From contig NC_087070.1 in NCBI RefSeq assembly GCF_963678635.1, forward strand, positions 47,041,467-47,105,466: DNA of 64,000 nucleotides. Reading direction: 5' to 3'. The notes beneath the pieces were generated by a model, which had not been told where the DNA came from, searched no databases, and saw only the letters and a program-made list of their open reading frames with translations. The stretch is from Symsagittifera roscoffensis (taxonomy: Eukaryota > Xenacoelomorpha > Acoela > Convolutidae). Each line of letters starts with the position of its first letter. Within the stretch, counting starts at the first letter, position 1. Positions 12,201 to 27,200 of the stretch are shown here, one piece after another. Position numbers and translations under genes: made by a program.

Positions 12201-15200
12201 CTATCCATCATCAGTAGTATTTGGACGAATTCGGAAAATACTTCCTTTTTATTCAATGTTAATAGTACTAGACAGCTTTTAGTCATTCAAAGTTACACGT
12301 GGTTGCTGGTTTTTCAATAAATTTATCTGAACACTATCCTTAATCAGTTGTTTACGAATGTGTTGGGTTTAGAAGGGTTTTTTGACGATAAGTGCAATAA
12401 ACAGCTTCTCCCTATTCAATGTCACCATTGATTGCTATTATTGCAATAAAATCTTCTGGACGCTATCCTTAAACACTGGTTTATGGACGAATCTGGAAAA
12501 CAAACACTTTATATTTTTGTCAGAAGCATTTAACAGATTTTAAAGATTCAATGTTAACATTGAAAGCTGTTATTGCAATACAATCTTCTGGACGCTATCC
12601 ATCATCAGTAGTATTTGGACGAATTCGGAAAATACTTCCTTTTTATTCAATGTTAATAGTACTAGACAGCTTTTAGTCATTCAAAGTTACACGTGGTTGC
12701 TGGTTTTTCAATAAATTTATCTGAACACTATCCTTAATCAGTTGTTTACGAATGTGTTGGGTTTAGAAGAGTTTTTTGACGATAAGTGCAATAAACAGCT
12801 TCTCCCTATTCAATGTCACCATTGATTGCTATTATTGCAATAAAATCTTCTGGACGCTATCCATAAACAATAGTTTATGGACGAATCTAGAAAACAAAAG
12901 TTTTTCCTTTTAACAGAAGCTATTAACATTTTCTAATGATTCAATGCTAGCATTCTATACTGTTATTGCAATAAAGTCTTCTGGACGCTATCCATGATCA
13001 GTAGATTTTAGACGAATTCTGAAAATAATTTTTTTATGCAATGTTAAAAAATCAGCTTTTACTTTTTCAGTGTTGCGCTCGGCTGCTGGTTTTGCAATAA
13101 TTTTATCTGCACGCTACCCTCAATAAGTTGTTAGGAATGTGTTGGAATTAAAAGACTTTTGTTTTATCATAAGTGCAATAAACAGCTTTTCCTGATTCAA
13201 TGTTACCATTGATTGCTATTATTGCCATAAGATCTTCTGGACGCTATCCATAAACACTGGTTTATGGACGAATCTGGAAAACAAACACTTTTTATTTTTG
13301 TCAGAAGCATTTAACACAGATTTTAAAGATTCAATGTTAACATTGAAAGCTGTTATTGCAATACAATCTTCTGGACGCTATCCATCATCAGTAGTATTTG
13401 GACGAATTCGGAAAATACTTCCTTTTTATTCAATGTTTATAGTACTAGACAGCAATCTTTGTCATTCAAAGTTACACGTGGTTGCTGGTTTTTTCAATAA
13501 ATTTATCTGAACACTATCCTTAATCAGTTGTTTACGAATGTGTTGGGTTTAGAAGAGTTTTTTGACGATAAGTGCAATAAACAGCTTTTCCCTATTCAAT
13601 GTCACCATTGATTGCTATTATTGCAATAAGATCTTCTGGACGCTATCCATAAACAATAGTTTATGGACGAATCTAGAAAACAAAAGTTTTTCCTTTTAAC
13701 ATAAGCTATTAACATTTTCTAATGATTCAATGTTAGCATTCTATACTGTTATTGCAATTAAGTCTTCTGGACGCTATCCATGATCAGTAGATTTTAGACA
13801 AATTCTGAAATTTTTTTTTTATGCAATGTTAATAAATCAGCTTTTACTCTTTCAGTGTTGCGCTCGGCTGCTGGTTTTGCGATAATTTTATCTGCACGCT
13901 ACCCTTAATAAGTTGGTTACGAATGTGTTGGTATTAAAATACTTTTGTTTTATGATAAGTGCAATAAACAGCTTTTCCTGATTCAATGTTACCATTGATT
14001 GCTATTATTGCCATCAGATCTTCTGGACGCTATCCATAAACACTGGTTTATGGACGAATCTGGAAAACAAACACTTTATATTTTTGTCAGAAGCATTTAA
14101 CAGATTTTAAAGATTCAATGTTAACATTGAAAGCTGTTATTGCAATACAATCTTCTGGACGCTATCCATAAACAATAGTTTATGGACGAATCTAGAAAAA
14201 AAAGTTTTTCCTTTTAACAGAAGCTATTAACATTTTCTAATGATTCAATGTTAGCATTCTATACTGTTATTGCAATAAAGTCTTCTGGACGCTATCCATG
14301 ATCAGTAGATTTTAGACGAATTCTGAAAATAATTTTTTTATGCAATGTTAATAAATCAGCTTTTACTTTTTCAGTGTTGCGCTCGGCTGCTGGTTTTGCA
14401 ATAATTTTATCTGCACGCTACCCTTAATAAGTTGGTTAGGAATGTGTTGGAATTAAAAGACTTTTGTTTTATCATAAGTGCAATAAACAGCTTTTCCTGA
14501 TTCAATGTTACCATTGATTGCTATTATTGCCATAAGATCTTCTGGACGCTATCCATAAACAATAGTTTATGGACGAATCTAGAAAAAAAAGTTTTTCCTT
14601 TTAACAGAAGCTATTAACATTTTCTAATGATTCAATGTTAGCATTCTATACTGTTATTGCAATAAAGTCTTCTGGACGCTATCCATGATCAGTAAATTTT
14701 AGACGAATTCTGAAAATAATTTTTTTATGCAATGTTAATAAATCAGCTTTTACTTTTTCAGTGTTGCGCTCGGCTGCTGGTTTTGCAATAATTTTATCTG
14801 CACGCTACCCTTAATAAGTTGGTTAGGAATGTGTTGGAATTAAAAGACTTTTGTTTTATCATAAGTGCAATAAACAGCTTTTCCTGATTCAATGTTACCA
14901 TTGATTGCTATTATTGCCATAAGATCTTCTGGACGCTATCCATAAACACTGGTTTATGGACGAATCTGGAAAACAAACACTTTTTATTTTTGTCAGAAGC
15001 ATTTAACACAGATTTTAAAGATTCAATGTTAACATTGAAAGCTGTTATTGCAATACAATCTTCTGGACGCTATCCATCATCAGTAGTATTTGGACGAATT
15101 CGGAAAATACTTCCTTTTTATTCAATGTTTATAGTACTAGACAGCAATCTTTGTCATTCAAAGTTACACGTGGTTGCTGGTTTTTTCAATAAATTTATCT

Positions 15201-18200
15201 GAACACTATCCTTAATCAGTTGTTTACGAATGTGTTGGGTTTAGAAGAGTTTTTCGATGATAAGTGCAATAAACAGCTTTTCCCTATTCAATGTCACCCT
15301 TGATTGCTATTATTGCAATAAGATCTTCTGGACGCTATCCATAAACAATAGTTTATGGACGAATCTAGAAAACAAAAGTTTTTCCTTTTAACATAAGCTA
15401 TTAACATTTTCTAATGATTCAATGTTAGCATTCTATACTGTTATTGCAATAAAGTCTTCTGGACGCTATCCATGATCAGTAGATTTTAGACAAATTCTGA
15501 AATTTTTTTAAATGCAATGTTAATAAATGAGCTTTTACTCTTTCAATGTTGCGCTCGGCTGCTGGTTTTGCAATAATTTTATCTGCACGCTACCCTCAAT
15601 AAGTTGGTTACGAATGTGTTGGTATTAAAATACTTTTGTTTTATGATAAGTGCAATAAACAGCTTTTCCTGATTCAATGTTACCATTGATTGCTATCATT
15701 GCCATCAGATCTTCTGGACGCTATCCTTAAACACTGGTTTATGGACGAATCTGGAAAACAAACACTTTATATTTTTGTCAGAAGCATTTAACAGATTTTA
15801 AAGATTCAATGTTAACATTGAAAGCTGTTATTGCAATACAATCTTCTGGACGCTATCCATCATCAGTAGTATTTGGACGAATTCGGAAAATACTTCCTTT
15901 TTATTCAATGTTAATAGTACTAGACAGCTTTTAGTCATTCAAAGTTACACGTGGTTGCTGGTTTTTCAATAAATTTATCTGAACACTATCCTTAATCAGT
16001 TGTTTACGAATGTGTTGGGTTTAGAAGAGTTTTTTGACGATAAGTGCAATAAACAGCTTCTCCCTATTCAATGTCACCATTGATTGCTATTATTGCAATG
16101 AAATCTTCTGGACGCTATCCATAAACAATAGTTTATGGACGAATCTAGAAAACAAAAGTTTTTCCTTTTAACAGAAGCTATTAACATTTTCTAATGATTC
16201 AATGTTAGCATTCTATACTGTTATTGCAATAAAGTCTTCTGGACGCTATCCATCATCAGTAGATTTTAGACGAATTCTGAAAATAATTTTTTTATGCAAT
16301 GTTAATAAATCAGCTTTTACTCTTTCAGTGTTGCGCTCGGCTGCTGGTTTTGCAATAATTTTATCTGCACGCTACGCTTAATAAGTTGGTTACGAATGTG
16401 TTGGAATTAAACGATTTTTGTTTTATCATAATTGCAATAAACAGCTTTTCCTGATTCAATGTTACCATTGATTGATATTATTGCAATAAGATCTTCTGGA
16501 CGCTATCCATAAACAATAGTTTATGGACGAACTCGGAAAACAATTCCTTTTTACTCAATGTTAAAAGTACTAGACAGCTTTAAGTATTTCAAAGTTTTAC
16601 GTGGTTGCTGGTTTTTCAATAAATTTACCCGACACTATCCTTAATCAGTTGTTTACAAATGTGTTGAATTTAGAAGACTTTTTTGATGACAAGTGCAATA
16701 AACAGCTTTTCCCTATTCAATGTCACCATTGATTGCTAATATTGCAATAAGATCTTCTGGACGCTATCCATAAACAATAGTTTATGGACGAATCTAGAAA
16801 ACAAAAGTTTTTCCTTTTAACATTTTCTAATGATTCAATGTTAGCATTCTATACTGTTATTGCAATAAAGTCTTCTGGACGCTATCCATGATCAGTAGAT
16901 TTTAGACAAATTCTGAAATTTTTTTTAATGCAATGTTAATAAATCAGCTTTTACTCTTTCAGTGTTGCGCTCGGCTGCTGGTTTTGCAATAATTTTATCT
17001 GCACGCTACCCTTAATAAGTTGGTTACGAATGTGTTGGTATTAAAATACTTTTGTTTTATGATAAGTGCAATAAACAGCTTTTCCTGATTCAATGTTACC
17101 ATTGATTGCTATTATTGCCATAAGATCTTCTGGACGCTATCCATAAACACTGGTTTATGGACGAATCTGGAAAACAAACACTTTTTATATTTTTGTCAGA
17201 AGCACTTAACAGATTTTAAAGATTCAATGTTAACATTGAAAGCTGTTATTGCAATAAAATCTTCTGGACGCTATCAATCATCAGTAGTATTTGGACGAAT
17301 TCGGAAAATACTTCCTTTTTATTCAATGTTAATAGTACTAGACAGCTTTTAGTCATTCAAAGTTACACGTGGTTGCTGGTTTTTCAATAAATTTATCTGA
17401 ACACTATCCTTAATCAGTTGTTTACGAATGTTTTGGGTTTAGAAGAGTTTTTTGATGATAAGTGCAATAAACAGCTTTTCCCTATTCAATGTCACCATTG
17501 ATTGCTATTATTGCAATAAGATCTTCTGGACGCTATCCATAAACAATAGTTTATGGACGAATCTAGAAAGCAAAAGTTTTTCCTTTTAACATACGCTATT
17601 AACATTTTCTAATGATTCAATGTTAGCATTCTATACTGTTATTGCAATAAAGTCTTCTGGACGCTATCCATGATCAGTAGATTTTAGACAAATTCTGAAA
17701 TTTTTTTTAATGCAATGTTAATAAATCAGCTTTAACTCTTTCAGTGTTGCGCTCGGCTGCTGGTTTTGCAATAATTTTATCTGCACGCTACCCTTAATAA
17801 GTTTGTTACGAATGTGTTGGTATTAAAATACTTTTGTTTTATGATAAGTGCAATAAACAGCTTTTCCTGATTCAATGTTACCATTGATTGCTATTATTGC
17901 CATAAAATCTTCTGGACGCTATCCATAAACACTGGTTTATGGACGAATCTGGAAAACAAACACTTTATATTTTTGTCAGAAGCACTTAACAGATTTTAAA
18001 GATTCAATGTTAACATTGAAAGCTGTTATTGCAATAAAATCTTCTGGACGCTATCAATCATCAGTAGTATTTGGACGAATTCGGAAAATACTTCCTTTTT
18101 ATTCAATGTTAATAGTACTAGACAGCTTTTAGTCATTCAAAGTTACACGTGGTTGCTGGTTTTTCAATAAATTTATCTGAACACTATCCTTAATCAGTTG

Positions 18201-21200
18201 TTTACGAATGTTTTGGGTTTAGAAGAGTTTTTTGATGATAAGTGCAATAAACAGCTTTTCCCTATTCAATGTCACCATTGATTGCTATTATTGCAATGAG
18301 ATCTTCTGGACGCTATCCATAAACAATAGTTTATGGACGAATCTAGAAAGCAAAAGTTTTTCCTTTTAACATACGCTATTAACATTTTCTAATGATTCAG
18401 TGTTAGCATTCTATACTGTTATTGCAATAAAGTCTTCTGGACGCTATCCATGATCAGTAGATTTTAGACAAATTCTGAAATTTTTTTTAATGCAATGTTA
18501 ATAAATCAGCTTTTACTCTTTCAGTGTTGCGCTCGGCTGCTGGTTTTGCAATAATTTTATCTGCACGCTACCCTTAATAAGTTTGTTACGAATGTGTTGG
18601 TATTAAAATACTTTTGTTTTATGATAAGTGCAATAAACAGCTTTTCCTGATTCAATGTTACCATTGATTGCTATTATTGCCATAAAATCTTCTGGACGCT
18701 ATCCATAAACACTGGTTTATGGACGAATCTGGAAAACAAACACTTTATATTTTTGTCAGAAGCATTTAACAGATTTTAAAGATTCGATGTTAACATTGAA
18801 AGCTGTTGTTGCAATACAATCTTCTGGACGCTATCCATCATCAGTAGTATTTGGACGAATTCGGAAAATACTTCCTTTTTATTCAATGTTTATAGTACTA
18901 GACAGCTTTTAGTCATTCAAAGTTACACATGGTTGCTGGTTTTTCAATAAATTTATCTGAACACTATCCTTAATCAGTTGTTTACGAATGTTTTGGGTTT
19001 AGAAGAGTTTTTTGATGATAAGTGCAATAAACAGCTTTTCCCTATTCAATGTCACCATTGATTGCTATTATTGCAATAAGATCTTCTGGACGCTATCCAT
19101 AAACAATAGTTTATGGACGAATCTAGAAAACAAAAGTTTTTCCTTTTAACATACGCTATTAACATTTTCTAATGATTCAATGTTAGCATTCTATACTGTT
19201 ATTGCAATAAAGTCTTCTGGACGCTATCCATGATCAGTAGATTTTAGACAAATTCTGAAATTTTTTTAATGCAATGTTAATAAATCAGCTTTTACTCTTT
19301 CAGTGTTGCGCTCGGCTGCTGGTTTTGCAATAATTTTATCTGCACGCTACCCTTAATAAGTTGGTTACGAATGTGTTGGTATTAAAATACTTTTGTTTTA
19401 TGATCAGTGCAATAAACAGCTTTTCCTGATTCAATGTTACCATTGATTGCTATTATTGCCATAAGATCTTCTGGACGCTATCCATAAACACTGGTTTATG
19501 GACGAATCTGGAAAACAAACACTTTATATTTTTGTCAGAAGCATTTAACAGATTTTAAAGATTCAATGTTAACATTGAAAGCTGTTATTGCAATAAAATC
19601 TTCTGGACGCTATCCATCATCAGTAGTATTTGGACGAATTCGGAAAATACTTCCTTTTTATTCAATGTTAATAGTACTAGACAGCTTTTAGTCATTCAAA
19701 GTTACACGTCGTTGCTGGTTTTTCAATAAATTTATCTGAACACTATCATTAATCAGTTGTTTACGAATGTTTTGGGTTTAGAAGAGTTTTTTGATGATAA
19801 GTGCAATAAACAGCTTTTCCCTATTCAATGTCACCATTGATTGCTATTATTGCAATAAGATCTTCTGGACGCTATCCATAAACAATAGTTTATGGACGAA
19901 TCTAGAAAACAAAAGTTTTTCCTTTTAACATACGCTATTAACATTTTCTAATGATTCAATGTTAGCATTCTATACTGTTATTGCAATAAAGTCTTCTGGA
20001 CGCTATCCATGATCAGTAGATTTTAGACAAATTCTGAAATTTTTTTAATGCAATGTTAATAAATCAGCTTTTACTCTTTCAGTGTTGCGCTCGGCTGCTG
20101 GTTTTGCAATAATTTTATCTGCACGCTACCCTGATTAAGTTGCTTACCAATGTGTTGGAATTAAAAGACTTTTGTTTTATGATAAGTGCAATAAACAATT
20201 TCTCCTGATTCAATGTTACCATTGATTGCTATTAATGCAATAAGATCTTCTGGACGCTATCCATAAACAATAGTTTATGGACGAATCTGGAAAACAAACA
20301 CCTTTTTTGTCAGAAGCGTTTAACAGATTATAAAGATTTAATGTTATTATGGAAGGCTGTTATTGCAATACAATCTTCTGAACGCTATCCATCATCAGTA
20401 GTATTTGGACGAATTGGGAAAATAAATCCTTTTTATTCAATGTTTATAGTACTAGACAGCTTTTTGTCTTTCAAACTTACACGTGGTTGCTGGTTTTTCC
20501 ATAAATGTATCTCTTCAATAATACCCTATTCAATAATACCATTGATTGCTATTATTGCAATAAGATCTTCTGGACGCTATCCATAAACAATAGTTTATGG
20601 ACGAATCTGGAAAACAAAAGTTTTTTCTTTTAACAGAAGCTATTAACATCTTCTAAAGTTTCAATGTTAGCATTCAATACTGTTATTGCAATAAAATCTT
20701 CTGGACGCTATCCATGATTAGTAGATTTTAGACGAATTCTGAAAAAAATTTTCTTATGCAATGTTAATAAATCAGCTTTTACTCTTTCGGTGTTGCGCTC
20801 GGCTGCTGGTTTTGCAATAATTTTATCTGCACGCTACCCTGATTAAGTTGCTTACCAATGTGTTGGAATTAAGACTTTTCTTTTATGGTAAGTGCCATAA
20901 ACAGCTTTTCCTGATACAATGTTACCATTGATTGCTATTATTGCAATAAGATTTTCTGGACGCTATCCATAAACAATAGTTTATGGACGAATCTGGAAAG
21001 CAAACACCTTTTATTTTTGTCAGAAGCATTTAACAGATTTTAAAGATTTAATGTCAACATGAAAGGCTGTTATTGCAATTCTATCTTCTGGACGCTATCC
21101 ATCATCAGTAGTTTTTGGACGAATTCGGAAAATACTACTAATTCATGTTAATAGTTGAGCTTTTAACTCTTTCAGTGTAACGCTCGGCTGCTGGTTTTGC

Positions 21201-24200
21201 AATAATTTTATCTGCACGCTACCCTTAATAAGTTGCTTACCAATGTGTTGTAATTAAAAGACTTTTGTTTTATGATAAGTGCAATAAACAATTTCTCCTG
21301 ATTCAGTGTTACCATTGATTGCTATTATTGCAATAAGATCTTCTGGACGCTATCCATAAACAATAGTTTATGGACGAATCTGGCAAACAAACACTTTTTT
21401 TGTCAGAAGCGTTTAACAGATTATAAAGATTTAATGTTATTTTGGAAGGCTGTTATTGCAATACAATCTTCTGAACGCTATCCATCATCAGTAGTATTTG
21501 GACGAGTTCGGAAAATAAATCCTTTTTATTCAATGTTTATAGTACTAGACAGCTTTTTGTCTTTCAAACTTACACGTGGTTGCTGGTTTTTCCATAAATG
21601 TATCTCTTCAATAATACCCTATTCAATAATACCATTGATTGCTATTATTGCAATAAGATCTTCTGGACGCTATCCATAAACAATAGTTTATGGACGAATC
21701 TGGAAAACAAAAGTTTTTTATTTTAACAGAAGCTATTAACATCTTCTAATGTTTCAATGTTAGCATTCAATACTGTTATTGCAATAAAATCTTCTGGACG
21801 CTATCCATGATTAGTAGATTTTAGACGAATTCTGAAAAAAATTTTCTTATGCAATGTTAATAAATCAGCTTTTACTCTTTCGGTGTTGCGCTCGGCTGCT
21901 GGTTTTGCAATAATTTTATCTGCACGCTACCCTGATTAAGTTGCTTTCCAATGTGTTGGAATTAAGACTTTTGTTTTATGGTAAGTGCCATAAACAGCTT
22001 TTCCTGATACAATGTTACCATTGATTGCTATTATTGCAATAAGATTTTCTGGACGCTATCCATAAACAATAGTTTATGGACGAATCTGGAAAGCAAACAC
22101 CTTTTATTTTTGTCAGAAGCATTTAACAGATTTTAAAGATTTAATGTCAACATGAAAGGCTGTTATTGCAATACTAACTTCTGGACGCTATCCATCATCA
22201 GTAGTTTTTGGACGAATTCGGAAAATACTACTAATTCATGTTAATAGTTGAGCTTTTAACTCTTTCAGTGTAACGCTCGGCTGCTGGTTTTGCAATAATT
22301 TTATCTGCACGCTACCCTTAATAAGTTGCTTACCAATGTGTTGTTATTAAAAGACTTTTGTTTTATGATAAGTGCAATAAACAATTTCTCCTGATTCAGT
22401 GTTACCATTGATTGCTATTATTGCAATAAGATCTTCTGGACGCTATCCATAAACAATAGTTTATGGACGAATCTGGAAAACAAACACTTTTTTGTCAGAA
22501 GCGTTTAACAGATTATAAAGATTTAATGTTATTATGGAAGGCTGTTATTGCAATACAATCTTCTGAACGCTATCCATCATCAGTAGTATTTGGACGAGTT
22601 CGGAAAATAAATCCTTTTTATTCAATGTTTATAGTACTAGACAGTTTTTTGCCTTTCAAACTTACACGTGGTTGCTGGTTTTTCCATAAATTTATCTGAA
22701 CACTATCCTTAATCAGTTGTTTACGAATGTGTTGGACTTAGAAGAGTTTTTTGATGATAAGCTCAATAAACAGCTTTTCCCTATTCAATAATACCATTGA
22801 TTGCTATTATTGCAATAAGATTTTCTGGACGCTATCCATAAACAATAGTTTATGGACGAATCTGGAAAGCAAACACCTTTTATTTTTGTCAGAAGCATTT
22901 AACAGATTTTAAAGATTTAATGTCAACATGAAAGGCTGTTATTGCAATACTATCTTCTGGACGCTATCCATCATCAGTAGTTTTTGGACGAATTCGGAAA
23001 ATACTACTAATTCATGTTAGTAGTTGAGCTTTTACTCTTTCATTGTAACGCTCGGCTGCTGGTTTTGCACTAATTTTATCTGCACGCTACCCTTAATAAG
23101 TTGCTTACCAATGTGTTGGAATTAAATGACTTTGTTTTATGATAAGTGCAATAAACAGTTTCTCCTGATTCAATGTTACCATTGATTGCTATTATTGCAA
23201 TAAGATCTTCTGGACGCTATCCATAAACAATAGTTTATGGACGAATCTGGAAAATAAAAGTTTTTCCTTTTAACAGAAGCTATTAACATCTTCTAGTGTT
23301 TCAATGTTAGCATTCAATACTGTTATTGCAATAAAATCTTCTGGACGCTATCCATGATCAGTAGATTTTAGACGAATTCTAAAAAAATTTTTCTTATGCA
23401 ATGTTAATAAATCAGCTTTTATTCTTTCAGTGTTGCGCTCGGCTGATAGTTTTGCAATAATTTTATCTGCACGCTACCCTTATTAAGTTGCTTACCAATG
23501 TGTTGCAATTAAGACTTTTGTTTTTTGATAAGTGCCATGAACAGCTTTTCCTGATTCAATATTACCATTGATTGCTATTATTACAATAAGATTTTCTGGA
23601 CGTTATCCATAAACAATAGTTTATGGACGAATCTGGAAAGCAAACACCATTTATTTTTGTCAGAAGCATTTAACAGATTTTAAAGATTTAATGTCAACAT
23701 GAAAGTCTGTTATTGCAATACTATCTTCTGGACGCTATCCATCATCAGTAGTTTTTGGACGAATTCGGAAAATACTACTGATTCATGTTAATAGTTGAGC
23801 TTTTACCTTTACAGTGTAACGCTCGGCTGCTGGTTTTGCAATAATTTTATCTGCACGCTACCCTTAATAAGTTGCTTACCAATGTGTTGGAATTAAAAGA
23901 CTTTTGTTTTATGATAAGTGCAATAAACAGTTTCTCCTGATTCAATGTTACCATTGATTGCTATTTTTGCAATAAGATCTTCTGGACGCTATCCATAAAC
24001 AATAGTTTATGGACGAATCTGGAAGAACAAACACCTTTTTTGTCAGAAGCGTTTAACAGATTTTAAAGATTTAATGTTATTATGGAAGGCTGTTATTGCC
24101 ATACAATCTTCTGAACGCTATCCATCATCAGTAGTATACGGACGAATTCGGAAAATAAATCCTTTTTATTCAATGTTTATAGTACTAGACAGCTTTTTGT

Positions 24201-27200
24201 CTTTCAAACTTACACGTGGTTGCTGGTTTTTCAATAAATTTATCTGAACACTATCCTTAATCTGTTGTTTACGAATGTGTTGGATTAAGAAGAGTTTTTT
24301 GATGATAAGTGCAATAAACGGCTTTTCCTGATTCATTTTTACCATTCATTGCTATTATTGCAATAAGATCTTCTGCACGCTATCCATAAACAATAGTTTA
24401 TGGACGAATCTGGAAAACAAAAGTTTTTCCTTTTAACAGAAGCTATTAACATCTTCTAATGATTCAATGTTAGCTTTCAATTCTGTTATTGCAATAAAAT
24501 CTTCTGGACGCTATCCATGATCAGTAGATTTTAGACGAATTCTGAAATTTTTTTTCTTATGCAATGTTAATAAATCAGCTTTTACTCTTTCAGTGTTGCG
24601 CTCGGCTGCTGGTTTTGCATTAATTTTATCTGCACGCTACCCTTAATAAGTTGGTTACGAATGTGTTGGAATTAAAAGACTTTTGTTTTATGATAAGTGC
24701 AATAAACAGCTTTTCCTGATTCAATGTTACCATTGATTGCTATTATTGCAATAAGATATTCTGGACGCTATCCATAAACACTGGTTTATGGACGAATCTG
24801 GAAAACAAACACTTTTTATTTTTGTCACAAGCATTTAACAGATTTTAAAGATTCAATTTTAACATTGAAAGCTGTTATTGCAATACAATCTTCTGGACGC
24901 TATCCATTATCAGTAGCATTTGGACGAATTCGGAAAATACTTCTTTTATTCAATGTTAATAGTACTAGACAGCTTTTAGTCATTCAAAGTTACACGTGGT
25001 TGCTGGTTTTTCAATAAATTCATCTGAACACTATACTTAATCAGTGGTTAGAAGAGTTTTTTGATGATAAGTTCAATAAACAGCTTTTCCCTATTCAATG
25101 TTACCATTGATTGCTATTATTGCAATAAGATTTTCTGGACGCTATCCATAAACAATAGTTTATGGACGAATCTAGAAAACAAAAGTTTTTCCTTTTAACA
25201 GAAGCTATTAACATTTTCTAATGATTCAATGTTAGCATTCTATACTGTTATTGCTATAAAATCTTCTGGACGCTATCCATGATCAGTAGATTTTAGACTA
25301 ATTCTGAAAATAAATTTTTTATGCAATGTTAATAAATCAGCTATTATTCTTTCAGTGTTGCGCTCGGCTGCTGGTTTTGCAATAATTTTATCTGCACGCT
25401 ACCCTTAATAAGTTGGTTACGAATGTGTTGGAATTAAAAGACTTTTGTTTTATGATAAGTGCAATATACAGTTTCTCCTGATTCAATGTTACCATTGATT
25501 GCTTTTTTTGCAATAAGATCTTCTGGACGCTATCCATAAACAATAGTTTATGGACGAATCTGGAAGAACAAACACCTTTTTTGTCAGAAGCGTTCAACAG
25601 ATTTTAAAGATTTAATGTTATTATGGAAGGCTGTTATTGCCATACAATCTTCTGAACGCTATCCATCATCAGTAGTATACGGACGAATTCGGAAAATAAA
25701 TCCTTTTTATTGAATTTTTATAGTACTAGACAGCTTTTTGTCTTTCAAACTTACACGTGGTTGCTGGTTTTTCCATAAATTTATCTGAACACTATCCTTA
25801 ATCAGTTGTTTACGAATGTGTTGGATTAAGAAGAGTTTTTTGATGATAAGTGCAAAAAACGGCTTTTCCTGATTCAATGTTACCATTGATTGCTATTATT
25901 GCAATAAGATCTTCTGGACGCTATCCATAAACAATAGTTTATGGACGAATCTGGAAGAACAAACACCTTTTTTGTCAGAAGCGTTTAACAGATTTTAAAG
26001 ATTTAATGTTATTATGGAAGGCTGTTATTGCCATACAATCTTCTGAACGCTATCCATCATCAGTAGTATACGGACGAATTCGGAAAATAAATCTTTTTTA
26101 TTCAATGTTTATAGTACTAGACAGCTTTTTGTCTTTCAAACTTACACGTGGTTGCTGGTTTTTCAATAAATTTATCTGAACACTATCCTTAATCTGTTGT
26201 TTACGAATGTGTTGGATTAAGAAGAGTTTTTTGATGATAAGTGCAATAAACGGCTTTTCCTGATTCATTTTTACCATTCATTGCTATTATTGCAATAAGA
26301 TCTTCTGCACGCTATCCATAAACAATAGTTTATGGACGAATCTGGAAAACAAAAGTTTTTCCTTTTAACAGAAGCTATTAACATCTTCTAATGATTCAAT
26401 GTTAGCTTTCAATTCTGTTATTGCAATAAAATCTTCTGGACGCTATCCATGATCAGTAGATTTTAGACGAATTCTGAAATTTTTTTTCTTATGCAATGTT
26501 AATAAATCAGCTTTTACTCTTTCAGTGTTGCGCTCGGCTGCTGGTTTTGCATTAATTTTATCTGCACGCTACCCTTAATAAGTTGGTTACGAATGTGTTG
26601 GAATTAAAAGATTTTTGTTTTATGATAAGTGCAATAAACAGCTTTTCCTGATTCAATGTTACCATTGATTGCTATTATTGCAATAAGATATTCTGGACGC
26701 TATCCATAAACACTGGTTTATGGACGAATCTGGAAAACAAACACTTTTTATTTTTGTCACAAGCATTTAACAGATTTCAAAGATTCAATTTTAACATTGA
26801 AAGCTGTTATTGCAATACAATCTTCTGGACGCTATCCATTATCAGTAGCATTTGGACGAATTCGGAAAATACTTCTTTTATTCAATGTTAATAGTACTAG
26901 ACAGCTTTTAGTCATTCAAAGTTACACGTGGTTGCTGGTTTTTCAATAAATTCATCTGAACACTATACTTAATCAGTGGTTAGAAGAGTTTTTTGATGAT
27001 AAGTTCAATAAACAGCTTTTCCCTATTCAATGTTACCATTGATTGCTATTATTGCAATAAGATTTTCTGGACGCTATCCATAAACAATAGTTTATGGACG
27101 AATCTAGAAAACAAAAGTTTTTCCTTTTAACAGAAGCTATTAACATTTTCTAATGATTCAATGTTAGCATTCTATACTGTTATTGCTATAAAATCTTCTG

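Noticed and set aside
12600-12640. CENP-B-box-like sequence in the satellite (TTCGGAAAATACTTCC)
   Set aside because: It matches TTCG and the central A and C of the box but lacks the CGGG half, so centromere function is not supported. The array is also inside a gene.
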